A stretch of 64,000 bases of DNA from positions 62,001 to 126,000 of the forward strand of contig NZ_LNRU01000003.1 of NCBI RefSeq assembly GCF_001468225.1, in the 5' to 3' direction. Every line of letters starts with the position of its first letter. The first letter of the stretch is position 1. This document shows positions 11,130-20,015 of this stretch, piece by piece. Source of the DNA: Sphingopyxis sp. H053 (GTDB lineage Bacteria; Pseudomonadota; Alphaproteobacteria; Sphingomonadales; Sphingomonadaceae). Below the pieces are notes generated by a model, which saw only the letters and a list, made by a program, of their open reading frames with translations, made no database searches and was not told the origin of the DNA. Both the position numbers and the translations under genes were made by a program.

Positions 11130-11141
11130 TAATGATTCTCC

Positions 11142-11168
11142 GGAAGGGGGCGCAGGCCGTCCCCTTCC
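11142..11168. terminator. Hairpin between convergent genes
   Basis: GGAAGGGG (11142-11149) pairs with CCCCTTCC (11161-11168) over an 11-base loop, just after the amidohydrolase stop and before the convergent Lrp-type gene ends. No clear U-tract follows, so terminator function is only likely from position. Confidence 0.4.
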
Positions 11169-11226
11169 ACTGGGTCGCTAGTGCGGAGCCCGTGAGCCCG
11201 AGTCCCGGCACCTCGGCCGGGTGGGG

Positions 11227-11691
11227 TCAGCGTTTTCTGGAGACCAGGGCGATTTCGAGGTTGTGCTTGGCGACCGAGACGATCTCGACCGTTTCTACCC
11301 GGTGTACGCCGGATCGCCGCCGTAAATGCATGTGAATAATATCTGCCACGGCCTGACGACTTTGCGCCGCCACGAGCAGAACGATATTGAAGCGTCCTGT
11401 CATCAAGGCAGCAAAACTCACTTCGTCGAAACTGGCCATCGCCTCGACCACGTCGCGCGCCGTTTCGGGAGATGTCTGAACCCGCACCAGAACAGCGGTG
11501 GTCATTCCCAACGCGGCTGAATCAGCCACCGCCGTGATCTTCGCAGCGCCCGAATCGGACAGCTTCTTCAGGCGTTTACGGACCGCAGTGTCCGAGATAC
11601 CCAACAGGCGCGCCGCTTCGCGGTTACTGATGCGCGCATCTTCGGCGAGGAGGCCAATGATACGCTGGTCCAGATCATCGAGGCGCATCAT
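11227..11691 (-). CDS. Lrp/AsnC family transcriptional regulator (second of a pair)
   Basis: About 154 residues. The N-terminal winged helix-turn-helix LDQRIIGLLAEDARISNREA (up to about residue 22) continues with ARLLGISDTAVRKRLKKL, and a RAM/AsnC ligand-binding domain fills the rest. The start at 11691 overlaps the upstream regulator's stop (ATGA), so the two are coupled and probably made in equal amounts. Lrp-type proteins form dimers to octamers and sense amino acids or other small carboxylates. The pair may act as a hetero-oligomer. Likely targets are neighbouring genes, including the convergent amidohydrolase, but no operator could be assigned. Confidence 0.9.
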   Translation of the reverse strand: MMRLDDLDQRIIGLLAEDARISNREAARLLGISDTAVRKRLKKLSDSGAAKITAVADSAALGMTTAVLVRVQTSPETARDVVEAMASFDEVSFAALMTGRFNIVLLVAAQSRQAVADIIHMHLRRRSGVHRVETVEIVSVAKHNLEIALVSRKR

Positions 11692-12155
11692 TCGGATCCC
11701 AGCTTGCCAAAGCGAGGATCCAGTTTCACGATCTCCAGCGCCGTATTGACCTCGTAGGAGGCGATGCCTTCGATCTTCGCAATCTGCTCGTCGACGATCC
11801 GCTGGAGCGCAGCGCCATCGGGCGCATTTATATTGGCGAAGATGTCCGGGCTGCTCATCGCCACCGAAACACTGGTGCATGCATCGAGCTTGGCGAGGTC
11901 TTCAGCGACATTTTCGGGCGTGCGGCCTTCAACATTGAGATCGACCAAAGCGAACACCGAATAACCCAGAGCGCGCATATCGCGCTGCATCATGACGCGC
12001 AGGATATTGGCATCTTCGAGCGCCCGGATCCGGTTCGCCACAGTAGGTTCGGAAACGCCGAGCGTTTCCCCGATGTCCTTGTTCGTTCTGCTCGGATTTT
12101 CCTGAAGCGCGGCAATGATCGCCCGATTGAGATCGTCGAGGATGTCGCTGCTCAT
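11688..12155 (-). CDS. Lrp/AsnC family transcriptional regulator (first of a pair)
   Basis: 155 residues. LDDLNRAIIAALQENPSRTN with the helix-turn-helix KDIGETLGVSEPTVANRIRA is followed by a regulatory domain of alpha-beta sandwich type. It is only moderately similar to its overlapping partner at 11227-11691, so this is an old duplication or recruitment rather than a recent tandem copy. The pair lies downstream of and on the same strand as the TonB receptor/kinase operon, after a 135-bp gap. It could respond to the pathway substrate or a CoA thioester; the ligand is unknown. Confidence 0.9.
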   Translation of the reverse strand: MSSDILDDLNRAIIAALQENPSRTNKDIGETLGVSEPTVANRIRALEDANILRVMMQRDMRALGYSVFALVDLNVEGRTPENVAEDLAKLDACTSVSVAMSSPDIFANINAPDGAALQRIVDEQIAKIEGIASYEVNTALEIVKLDPRFGKLGSE

Positions 12156-12290
12156 GGATATCGCCCGTTTCCAGTTAGCCCGCTCCGGCGGATGCCGGCC
12201 GCGTCTCCGTATCGGTTGTCAGCGCAGCACGCCAGCCCGGAAGTTTGCTCGCAATTCCCGGAGCCGAGCACGGACTTGGGCGGCTCCGGC

Positions 12291-13370
12291 TTAACGGCCC
12301 TCCCCAACCGCCCAAATCGCTTCCATACCAGCGAGGAATTCATCGCGCAGACCATCGGGAAAATTGCGCGACATCGACAGTTGGACGACCAGAAGCGGCA
12401 GCGTCACCGCCCTGCGGAAAAACTCGAAATGCTCGACCCTGCGACCCGTCACGCTTTCATAATGGGCCACCCAGCTCGCGTCATCGGGAATCCTGGCGGC
12501 GACTTCGGGCGCCGACACGGCTCGATAATAGGAATTTGCCATACATTGCATGGCAATGTCGTAAGCCGGAGCAACGATACCCGCGAGTTCCCAGTCGATG
12601 ATCGCGCGTACCTCGTCGCCTTCGAGCATGTAATTGCCGAGACTTGGATCGCCATGGATCAGCGCCAGGTCATCATGATGAATATCGGGCTGGTTCGCAA
12701 ACAGCCAGGACCGCAACCGCTCGAGCCGCTCGCGATGCGGCGGCTGCACCCACTTGACGGTTTCCCAATACCAGTTGATATAGCGTTCGAAATGGGTCCG
12801 GCCCGCAGCCTGGCGAACGCAGGACGCGACCGCGCTGCTCTGCCAGTCGGCGCCATGCACGCTGCCCAGGGCCCGGAAAATCGATGCGATCCGCCGCTCG
12901 CGCACATCGGGCGCCGCGTCGCCGATCAGCCCGGCGCTGAAGGGCGACGCGTGCGCGACATCGCCTTCGACCTTCTCCATGATGAAGCCCGGCAGCCCGA
13001 GCACGGCGCCGTCGGGATCGATCCAGCGCGCGCGCGGAACCGCGAGGCCGGCATCCGCCAGACGCGCCTGCAGTTCATATTGCTGCCTGATGCCATAGTC
13101 GAAGAATATGCGCCCCTCGTTGCGGAGCGGTGCATAGCGCAGCACGAGCGGCTCGACCTTGCCCTCCAATATTGCATCGAACACGACAACACCGCTCGAC
13201 GCGCCCGCATTGGCGCCGCCACCGCGAACATTGGCGATTTCCACCGGCCCCGCGATGTCCGGCTGCTGTGCCAGGAAGCGGGCAATGTCCGCCGGGTCTA
13301 TGTCGGTAAAGTCCGGCTTGGTCGCCCGCATCACGCTCGCGATAACGTCCGGTTTCGGTGTCTCCGCCAT
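12291..13370 (-). CDS. APH-fold phosphotransferase (kinase 2), follows a TonB receptor
   Basis: About 359 residues. The APH/choline-kinase landmarks are ALIHGDPSLGNYML (catalytic loop) and RAIIDWELAGIVAPAYDIAM (metal-binding Asp). The N-terminal segment VEIANVRGGGANAGASSG replaces the usual nucleotide-binding loop and is shared in style with the kinases at 18496 and 23388, setting these apart from the LvaA-like one at 7172. It starts eight bases after the stop of the TonB-dependent receptor, so the two are one operon. The same receptor-then-kinase order recurs at 23388-26794. It probably phosphorylates a hydroxylated pathway intermediate. Antibiotic resistance is not suggested by the context. 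Confidence 0.82.
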   Translation of the reverse strand: MAETPKPDVIASVMRATKPDFTDIDPADIARFLAQQPDIAGPVEIANVRGGGANAGASSGVVVFDAILEGKVEPLVLRYAPLRNEGRIFFDYGIRQQYELQARLADAGLAVPRARWIDPDGAVLGLPGFIMEKVEGDVAHASPFSAGLIGDAAPDVRERRIASIFRALGSVHGADWQSSAVASCVRQAAGRTHFERYINWYWETVKWVQPPHRERLERLRSWLFANQPDIHHDDLALIHGDPSLGNYMLEGDEVRAIIDWELAGIVAPAYDIAMQCMANSYYRAVSAPEVAARIPDDASWVAHYESVTGRRVEHFEFFRRAVTLPLLVVQLSMSRNFPDGLRDEFLAGMEAIWAVGEGR

Positions 13371-13378
13371 CGCGCGCC

Positions 13379-15832
13379 TCAGTTCGCGCCGAGCTTCATC
13401 GACAGGCGGATGCCATAGGTCCGTGGCGGCGAGAATTGTCCGGACACATAGGCCCCCGTTGCCGCTGCGACGCGGCTGTAGGCATAAAGCTTGTTCGTGA
13501 TATTCTCGGCGAACAATTGCGCCTGGAACCGATCGCCCGGCGACGACCAGCTCAGGCGGGCATTCAAGATCCAATAAGGCGCTTCGCGGGTTTGCGATTG
13601 GAAGGGCGCCTTCCCATTGAACACATCATGGAAGATTTGGCTGGTGTAGGCCGCTTCGCCCCGGAGGGTGAAGGCGCCGGCGTTCGCGGTCTCTATCCGC
13701 TGCTGCGCTCCGAAGTTGAGCTTCCATTCGGGGGCCCGGATAAGGCGGTTCCCTTTGATGTCGAGCGTCGCAAGGCCGAGCGGGTCCTGGAGAAGCTGGC
13801 TGCCATATTCGCTGTGGATCCACGAACCGGACCCATCGAGCGAGAATCCGGCAAGGCCGCGCGGCGCGAGCATATACTCGGCCTCGATGCCGTAAAGCGT
13901 CGCATCGGCGGCATTCCTGATCGTCGAGGAGTTGTTGAGATAGGTCGTGAACTGGATGTCGCTGAAATCATAATAGAAGCCCGCCAAATTGACGCGCAGC
14001 TGATTGTCGGCGAGCGTCGACTTGAGCCCGGCTTCGTAGGACCAGAGGATTTCGGGGTTGAAACTCCCCGTGCATTCCGCCGGATTGAACCCCCCGGCCT
14101 TGTAGCCCCGCGACACCTTTCCGTAGAGCATCGCGCGATCCGAGAGGTCGAAATCCACCCCGGCCGTTCCGGTCCACGCGGTCCAGCTCTTCTTCGACTG
14201 GGTTTCGCACAAGGCCGCAGTCGGTACGAAGTTGGAGTGGAGCCGCCGGAAGACGTCCTTTTCATCGCGCGTGTAGCGAAGGCCCGCGGTCACCCGCAAC
14301 CGATCCGCGATCCGGTAGGTGACTTGACCGAAGCCCGCCAGCGAGGAGCTTTTCTGCTCGGCACCGAAGCCCAGAAAGGCGACGGGCGTCGGTTGCCCGC
14401 CATAAAGGGTATTGCCGAGCAGCGGATCGGACCCGAGGAGGAGGAGATTGGGGATGAGAGGCTGCGACAGGTCGAAGACCGGTGGCGGTGCCGCGGTGCC
14501 CAGGCTGGCGGAGGCAATGATGAGATCGCCGAGCGAGGGCAGATAGATGTCCGCTTTCAGACTTGCGCGATCGTGCAGGTAAAAGACTCCTGCGAGCCAG
14601 TCCAGCCGGTCGTCGAACGCCTTCCCCGAGATATTCACTTCCTGCGTGAACTGCTTCGAGGTTTGCTGGATCGGATCCTCGTAGAGAATGGCCGCACTGC
14701 TGCCGTCATTGTCGGTCTGGATGAACAATTTGCTGAACCGATAAGCCGTGATCGACTTCAGCGATACATTCCCGATGTCCCAGTCGAGTGTCGCACTGGC
14801 CCCGCGAAGATTGACTTCGGTCCGCGACGGAAAGTCATTGGCAATGCGGGTCGATTTGGTGGGATCGCCTCCGCGCAGCCCGGGCTCCGAGAGGCCAAAC
14901 AGGTCGGAGATGCTTCGATTCCCCAGCAGCGCGAGGTCCGAGGGCGACAGGAGGCCGGGAATTCCGGCGAGCGCGGTTCCCGGAAGGGAGAAAATTCCGG
15001 TCGGCGTTTCGGGTGAGATGCTCGACGGCGTCGGGAGCGCATCGATGAACTGCTGTACCGCGGACGTAACCTGCCGTGACATGTCGCCGCGCAAGGTCAG
15101 CTTGATGTCGCTCGACGGCTCGATAAGCAGCGCAGCCTGGCCGCTCAGATGGTCGTTGGCATCGTACCGCTTGCCGTCGAAGACATTGAAGCGGTAGCCG
15201 TCTCTCCGGTCATATTTCACCGAGACCCGTGCTGCCACCTTGTCCGGCACGATCGCACCGGTTGCCCCGGCTTCCACCGCGACGCGATCGTAATTTCCAT
15301 AAGTGAAGGCAAGATTGGCAGCCGTGTCGTAGGACGGTGGCTTGGTGATGTAATTGATCGTCCCGCCGGTCGAATTGCGACCGTACAGGGTACCTTGCGG
15401 GCCACGCAGAACTTCGATGCGCTCGAGGTCGAAGCTGGGGACGCTCTGGGCAAAGAGCTGACCCATGTAGACGCCGTCCTGGAACGTCGCGACCGTCGGC
15501 TCGCCGGCCGTAACCGTCAGGTCGGAGCCGATGCCGCGCATCGAAAGTTGCGAGTAGCCGGTAAGCTGGGCGAACACCAGCGACGGAACATTGTACTGCA
15601 ACTGCTGAACGCCGTTGATCTGCTGCTGCTCCAGCGTCTCGGATGTGAAGGCGCTGACCGCAACGGGCGTGCGCTGGAGCGACTCGCTTCGCTTCTGGGC
15701 CGTGACGATGATTTCGCCCAGCTGCGACGGTTCGTCGGCCGCAGGCGCTTCGGGCGCCGTTTGGGCCCGCGCTGCCCCAGCCCATGCCAACACGCCGATC
15801 GACGCACAAAGTGCCAGTGCCTTGCTCCGCAT
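13379..15832 (-). CDS. TonB-dependent outer-membrane receptor 1
   Basis: About 817 residues. A signal peptide (LALCASIGVLAWAGAARAQ) is followed by the plug motif GEIIVTAQKRSESLQRTPVA, VLRGPQGTLYGRNSTGGTIN at the plug/barrel transition, and a long beta-barrel ending in SMKLGAN. Sphingomonads use such receptors for uptake of hydrophobic or glycosidic substrates as well as siderophores; this one lacks an N-terminal signalling extension. GGAGGGAATTGG before ATG 15832 fixes the start. It leads an operon with the APH-fold kinase at 12291-13370, pointing to substrate import rather than iron uptake. The ligand is unknown. Confidence 0.93.
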   Translation of the reverse strand: MRSKALALCASIGVLAWAGAARAQTAPEAPAADEPSQLGEIIVTAQKRSESLQRTPVAVSAFTSETLEQQQINGVQQLQYNVPSLVFAQLTGYSQLSMRGIGSDLTVTAGEPTVATFQDGVYMGQLFAQSVPSFDLERIEVLRGPQGTLYGRNSTGGTINYITKPPSYDTAANLAFTYGNYDRVAVEAGATGAIVPDKVAARVSVKYDRRDGYRFNVFDGKRYDANDHLSGQAALLIEPSSDIKLTLRGDMSRQVTSAVQQFIDALPTPSSISPETPTGIFSLPGTALAGIPGLLSPSDLALLGNRSISDLFGLSEPGLRGGDPTKSTRIANDFPSRTEVNLRGASATLDWDIGNVSLKSITAYRFSKLFIQTDNDGSSAAILYEDPIQQTSKQFTQEVNISGKAFDDRLDWLAGVFYLHDRASLKADIYLPSLGDLIIASASLGTAAPPPVFDLSQPLIPNLLLLGSDPLLGNTLYGGQPTPVAFLGFGAEQKSSSLAGFGQVTYRIADRLRVTAGLRYTRDEKDVFRRLHSNFVPTAALCETQSKKSWTAWTGTAGVDFDLSDRAMLYGKVSRGYKAGGFNPAECTGSFNPEILWSYEAGLKSTLADNQLRVNLAGFYYDFSDIQFTTYLNNSSTIRNAADATLYGIEAEYMLAPRGLAGFSLDGSGSWIHSEYGSQLLQDPLGLATLDIKGNRLIRAPEWKLNFGAQQRIETANAGAFTLRGEAAYTSQIFHDVFNGKAPFQSQTREAPYWILNARLSWSSPGDRFQAQLFAENITNKLYAYSRVAAATGAYVSGQFSPPRTYGIRLSMKLGAN

Positions 15833-16272
15833 TCCAATTCCCTCCAGGAAGCCGTCTCGCGGCTCGCCGTCGGCAGCGCTGCTGCCGCGTCGATGGAGCC
15901 TGAGACGCGATGATGAGGGGATGAGGCCATCCGCGATAGCGCGCGCCGATCGATGCATCTGCCCATCCGGTCTCTTGCCGTAGCGCATTGTCAGCCTCCT
16001 CCCATTGACCGCCGGAGATTGCCTCCGTGCATTCGCGACCCCGAAGGTTCGCGAGCTTCATAGTGGTGGCATCATTAGGATTAATGTCAACGCAAAATAT
16101 ATATACGATCGTCCATATAGTTATAATTCGACCTTAGAGCGCCATCAGGGGTTGGGGCAAGCTTCTCCCGCGGCGCGTTCCTGCGCCTTGCTGTTCCGGG
16201 CATGGCAAAAGGAGACGTACGGCACGGCCGACGCCTTCGATATCGATCGGGCCAGTGCTGACCGGCAGTCGG
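15833..16272. other. Intergenic region upstream of TonB receptor 1
   Basis: About 440 bp with no supported gene. The part at 16075-16135 is strongly AT-rich (ATTAATGTCAACG and AAAATATATATACG) and probably holds the receptor promoter. The rest up to the TetR stop at 16273 is high-GC without a recognisable product. A small possible leader at 15833-15990 is probably only 5' untranslated sequence. Confidence 0.5.
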
Positions 16273-16929
16273 CTAAGTTGCGGGACGCAGGCTCTTCACC
16301 ACGGCGTTGGCGAGATAATTCGAATATCCTTGCTTCATGGGCTCGTCGATCGCGCCGATGCCGAAGATATGCTGCATTTGATAACGGCCATGGAAGAATT
16401 GATCGCAGGCACCGACGATGTGAAAATAAAGATGAAGCGGATCGACCTTTGCGAAAACTCCCGAGGCCTGCCCTTCGGCGAGGATGTTCCGGAGAATCGT
16501 TGCCGCCCGCTTGCTGAACTCCTCCGCGATCAGCGGACCGTAGGTTTCGGGCTCTTCGGTGACGAGTTGGTGGGTCAGCGGGTTGATGAACGGGTAAGTG
16601 AAATAGCTGTCGATCATCCCGCGAACGAAGCCCGACAGCTTCTCTTCAGGCGACAATTGTCGCTGCGAGAAGGCATCGAGCTTTGATATGTCGCCGCCCA
16701 GAACCGAGCGAAGCAACTCCATCATCAGCCCCGCCTTGTTGCCGAAATAGTAGCTGATCAGAGCAGAATTGAGATCGGCCCGCCGTGCAATATCGGCGAG
16801 CGAAACATCAATTGATCCTCGCTCAACCATGAGATTGGCCGTTGCCTCAACCAGCCGATCGCGCGGCGGGGTTTCCGGCTCGGCTGTCTTGGCCCGTCGG
16901 CCTCTTGGTTTCATCGCAGGCGCCCTCAT
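16273..16929 (-). CDS. TetR/AcrR family transcriptional regulator
   Basis: 218 residues. An N-terminal helix-turn-helix (DRLVEATANLMVERGSIDVS, then LADIARRADLNSALISYYFG, residues about 24-70) and an all-helical ligand domain place it in TetR. The basic N-terminal arm MKPRGRRAK may contact the minor groove. It is divergent from the AttH/CrtC-like gene at 17366, with candidate operator C between them. It is the only TetR gene in the 3.9-24 kb region where related operator-like sites recur, so it is the best candidate regulator of that set; acyl-CoA or substrate could be the inducer. Confidence 0.92.
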   Translation of the reverse strand: MRAPAMKPRGRRAKTAEPETPPRDRLVEATANLMVERGSIDVSLADIARRADLNSALISYYFGNKAGLMMELLRSVLGGDISKLDAFSQRQLSPEEKLSGFVRGMIDSYFTYPFINPLTHQLVTEEPETYGPLIAEEFSKRAATILRNILAEGQASGVFAKVDPLHLYFHIVGACDQFFHGRYQMQHIFGIGAIDEPMKQGYSNYLANAVVKSLRPAT

Positions 16930-17243
16930 CGATCTCCCCAGCGCTTCCTGAATTCGGTCCTGTCGTGCCGACAGGACTCAAGCATACCAGCCGCACCGGC
17001 TTTAACAATGGCATAGCGACCGCCTGGGCCGCGCGGCGATGCCAGTATTGCACTTGGAGACCGCGGCGCAGTCTCGCAGGTAGACCAGGCTCGAAAATGG
17101 CTTGAGGCGATAAAAACATCTCATGCTCTGTATCAGCGGTTCCCCGAGCCGCTCCGTCCTCGCTTTGCGCCACATCGCAAGATTGCCCACCTGGAGCCCT
17201 TGGCGCGCGGAATGACCGCACCGCCGAGATGCAAACTTGTCAT

Positions 17244-17268
17244 CATTTAATTAATCGAGTAATTTTAG
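17244..17268. promoter_or_regulatory. Candidate operator C between TetR gene and its divergent neighbour
   Basis: TTTAATTAATCGAGTAATTTTAG lies about 100 bp upstream of the gene at 17366. On the minus strand it reads AATTACTCGATTAATTA, differing from operator A (AATTGCTCGATTATTAG) at few positions. Location between a TetR gene and its divergent neighbour is the classic operator position. Confidence 0.55.
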
Positions 17269-17365
17269 GCTCGGACCGCGGCCGGCTCGATCCTGCGAAG
17301 ATCGGGTTTTGATCCCGAATCCTGAGGCCTCGAGATGTTGAAGGTCAAAAATAGTGGAGAGACCG

Positions 17366-18373
17366 ATGAGCCTGTATTCTGCGATTGATTTGCCCCATCA
17401 CCCTGGAAATCATCCGTTCTGGCAGGAATCCTGGGTATTGGTGTTTCGTGATCCGGACACTGGCCTCGTCGGCTTCCTGCGCACGGGATCCTATGTGAAT
17501 CAGAAGACCACGCAGACGCATTGGGGGATGGCATTCCCCGACGGAACCCGCTTCCGTCGCCACCTGCTCGACCGTCCTCTGGAGGCAGGCGATCGAACCG
17601 ATGTCATGGCCAGTTCCGGAACGATGCGATTCACGATTCCCGATATGGAATATTGTCGCTTCGAGGCGTTCGACGACGATGCGGAAGCGGACCTGCGCAT
17701 CTATGATTGGTATCCTTCGCAGGAATGGGAGGTGGTCGGAGGACCGGGTCATGGAACATTGACTTCGGGAGGCGACGATCATGGCCACCCGGAAAGCGCC
17801 GGCCGGGTGGAAGGCCGCGTCCGGATCGGCGACCGGGTGGTCACCATCGAGAATGGCATCGGCTACCGCGATCATGGCTACGGACCGCGCCCGCTACCGA
17901 TGTTTCGCTCGGCGCGCTGGCATGCCGGCACGGTGGGCGAGAAGCTGAGCTACTCGCTGCTCACGATGCAGGCCGAGGATGGCGCCTTCGCCAAGATGGG
18001 CTATGTGATGCTCGATGGAAAGCGCGAGCCTATCCGGGATTTCCATACCGTCAATTGCACGCTGGGCGACGGCCTCTCGTCGATCGGCGGCTGGACTGTG
18101 GCGCAGCTCGAGAACGGCCAGACCCTTCGTATCGACGTCGAAGCTGTCGATGGCGTCGTGACTTCCACAGACCTCAACAATGGCGGTCCGAACTCTTCTC
18201 CGGCAGGGATCGAAGTTCTGTCTATCCCCAGGTGGCAAGGCCTGGAGGGCGTGTGCGATTTCAACATGATCGATAATGCCCATCGCGGCAATCAGGCGGT
18301 GTCGCACCTCTTTCTCGCCAACACGAACGACGGAATTTCCCAGCGGGGATTTGACCCCTCCTGGCTCCGCTAA
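17366..18373 (+). CDS. AttH/CrtC-like (DUF7064/7065-like) protein, paralogue 1
   Basis: About 335 residues with no signal peptide or membrane segment. Two halves can be seen: an N-terminal part with HPFWQESWVLVF and GLVGFLRTG, and a C-terminal part with IGYRDHGYGPRPLPMF. The two motifs recur in the proteins at 20016 and 22190 as WQES...GGFxRIG and YRDHSWGPR or HRDRSWGKR, so the three are paralogues. The pattern recalls the lipocalin-like AttH/CrtC fold (CrtC hydrates carotenoids); function here is unknown. The convergent gene at 18496 is an APH-fold kinase. ATG 17366 follows GGAGA; GTG 17354 is a weaker alternative. Expression is probably controlled from operator C. Confidence 0.75.
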   Translation: MSLYSAIDLPHHPGNHPFWQESWVLVFRDPDTGLVGFLRTGSYVNQKTTQTHWGMAFPDGTRFRRHLLDRPLEAGDRTDVMASSGTMRFTIPDMEYCRFEAFDDDAEADLRIYDWYPSQEWEVVGGPGHGTLTSGGDDHGHPESAGRVEGRVRIGDRVVTIENGIGYRDHGYGPRPLPMFRSARWHAGTVGEKLSYSLLTMQAEDGAFAKMGYVMLDGKREPIRDFHTVNCTLGDGLSSIGGWTVAQLENGQTLRIDVEAVDGVVTSTDLNNGGPNSSPAGIEVLSIPRWQGLEGVCDFNMIDNAHRGNQAVSHLFLANTNDGISQRGFDPSWLR

Positions 18374-18412
18374 AAAAGGCAGGCGACCGCGTATGTAACT
18401 GCTGCGGTCGCC
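18371..18412 (-). terminator. Rho-independent terminator of the kinase at 18496 (perhaps bidirectional)
   Basis: GGCGACCGC (18382-18390) pairs with GCGGTCGCC (18404-18412) over a 13-base loop. On the minus strand the hairpin is followed by TGCC and six T, the classic intrinsic terminator. It lies between convergent genes and overlaps the stop of the upstream plus-strand gene. Confidence 0.7.
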
Positions 18413-18495
18413 GCAGCCGCAAGGACTCGCGATCTCGCGAGCGTCGCAGTGCGGAGAGGACGCTCGGGGTCGAGCGAACAAGTGGACCCTAAATT

Positions 18496-19632
18496 TCAGT
18501 CGATCGTGCCCGACGGCGGCAGCAAAATCTCCAGTCCGACCCTGGCGGCCAAATCCGCGGCGATCTTCGGCCCGCGTTCGATGACTGGCAACAACTGGCG
18601 CAATATGGGCTCCGGGAAATGCCGGAACGTCAGCACGTTGATGACCGCCAGCCGATAGGCCGTAAACAGCTCGAAATAGGGCATGTTGCGAAGCTTGCGC
18701 CCCGACAGTCGCTCATATTCTGCAATCCGCTGCTGATAACTCAGCGTCCCTTCCAGAGCCGGGACATCATTCTGGATGATCTGGTCGCCCATTTGCGTGA
18801 AACAGACATCGCATTCGGGCGTCCCGAGAAAGCTCATCTCCCAATCGACCACGGCCGACACCGCAGTCCCGAGATAGAGATAATTGCCGAAGTTCGCGTC
18901 GCCATGACACAGGACCGTATCAATGTCGGCCGGCTCATTTGCGACGAGCCAATCCCGGAGCGGTCGCAGCGCTTCGAGATAGGGCTTGCAGTCGGCATAT
19001 TCGAGCGAATCCCAATACCAATTTACCTCGCGCTCGATCGGACGCGCACCCGCCGCGCGCTTTTCCAGCCATTCGAGCCCGAGCGCCCGCCAGTCCAGCG
19101 CATGCACGCGCGCGAGCGCTTCGAGATAGCCCAGTTGCATCTCGCGCCGCGCTGCCGGCTCAGCGTCGGCGATGATGCCCGAAGTCATCCAGGTCATCGG
19201 CGCGCTCGCCCCCTCGACCATTCCCATCACATAGCCCGGGCGACCGAGAAGGTTGCCGTCCGGATCGAGCCAGATCTGTGGCGGAACCGGCACATCGGTG
19301 GCTTCAAGCGCGCGCTGCAGGTTGAACTGCGCGGTGACGTCATAGGCGTGGAACAGGCCGCGCGTCGGCATGAAACGCAAGACGAGACCCGACGAGCGCG
19401 GCTCGCCGTCTTCGGTCCAGCTTGCCTCGAACAGAAGAGTTCCGTTCGAACCACCCGCAGCTGTGCCGACTTCGCGCACGTTGGCGACTCGGACGTCCGA
19501 GACTCCCGCCTGCGCGCCGATAAACTGCATGAGCCGGTCGCCCCATTGATCGGGAGTGGTTTCGGCGAACCGCGCACCACGCTGATGCTTGACGATAGCT
19601 GCGCCAATCTGATCGACATCGAGTTCCGACAT
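18496..19632 (-). CDS. APH-fold phosphotransferase (kinase 3)
   Basis: About 378 residues. The catalytic loop VLCHGDANFGNYLYL and VVDWEMSFLGTPECDVCFTQ (metal Asp) define an APH/choline-kinase fold. NVREVGTAAGGSNGTLLFEA replaces a glycine-rich nucleotide loop, as in the kinases at 12291 and 23388. It is transcribed towards the AttH/CrtC-like gene at 17366 and divergently from the one at 20016, so it sits between two of the three paralogues. The start at 19632 gives the family-like beginning MSELDVDQIGAAIVKHQ. Candidate operator D lies about 190 bp upstream. Substrate unknown; a hydroxylated lipid or acyl-CoA is a guess from context. Confidence 0.82.
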   Translation of the reverse strand: MSELDVDQIGAAIVKHQRGARFAETTPDQWGDRLMQFIGAQAGVSDVRVANVREVGTAAGGSNGTLLFEASWTEDGEPRSSGLVLRFMPTRGLFHAYDVTAQFNLQRALEATDVPVPPQIWLDPDGNLLGRPGYVMGMVEGASAPMTWMTSGIIADAEPAARREMQLGYLEALARVHALDWRALGLEWLEKRAAGARPIEREVNWYWDSLEYADCKPYLEALRPLRDWLVANEPADIDTVLCHGDANFGNYLYLGTAVSAVVDWEMSFLGTPECDVCFTQMGDQIIQNDVPALEGTLSYQQRIAEYERLSGRKLRNMPYFELFTAYRLAVINVLTFRHFPEPILRQLLPVIERGPKIAADLAARVGLEILLPPSGTID

Positions 19633-19818
19633 GACTCTCCCGTTTCTGTTCTGCCGCGCGGCCGGCTCTCGACCGCAGGTTGGCGCCCATCGCCCAGGCG
19701 GGATCCTCGGGCGATCATCCGCGGTGCTCGAACGATTGTGCCATGTTTCGTGACCGCAGACGACGCTCCCGCAACGAGGGCGAAGCACCATCGGGCCGAT
19801 TGAGCAGCGAAAGTCAAC

Positions 19819-19842
19819 GGATAATTAATTGAATACCTAAAA
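19819..19842. promoter_or_regulatory. Candidate operator D
   Basis: ATAATTAATTGAATACC reads GGTATTCAATTAATTAT on the minus strand. TATTCAATTAATTA matches TACTCGATTAATTA of operator C at 12 of 14 positions. It lies in the 383-bp divergent region between the kinase at 18496 and the gene at 20016. Confidence 0.45.
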
Positions 19843-19933
19843 AATTCGTGGCGCGTGCCCGCTGCCCGCTCCTCCGCCGCAACGCACCGTTAAACCCGCC
19901 GCAGCAGCAGCCCTGTTGACGGCGAAAAGAAAA

Positions 19934-19957
19934 TATAATTAGATGAGTAATTAATGA
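19934..19957. promoter_or_regulatory. Candidate operator E
   Basis: ATAATTAGATGAGTAATTAAT, on the minus strand ATTAATTACTCATCTAATTA, shares AATTACTC and TAATTA with operator C. It lies 60-80 bp upstream of the AttH/CrtC-like gene at 20016, and 115 bp from site D, so the two could flank divergent promoters. Confidence 0.45.
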
Positions 19958-20015
19958 ACGAACGATTCCCGGGTTTCGAGGAATCGCGCGCAATGCGCAA
20001 TGAAGGGACGAGGCC

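Noticed and set aside
12152..12355. A 67-codon minus-strand frame between kinase 2 and the Lrp pair.
   Set aside because: No ribosome site and no family resemblance; it overlaps the Lrp gene start and the kinase end.
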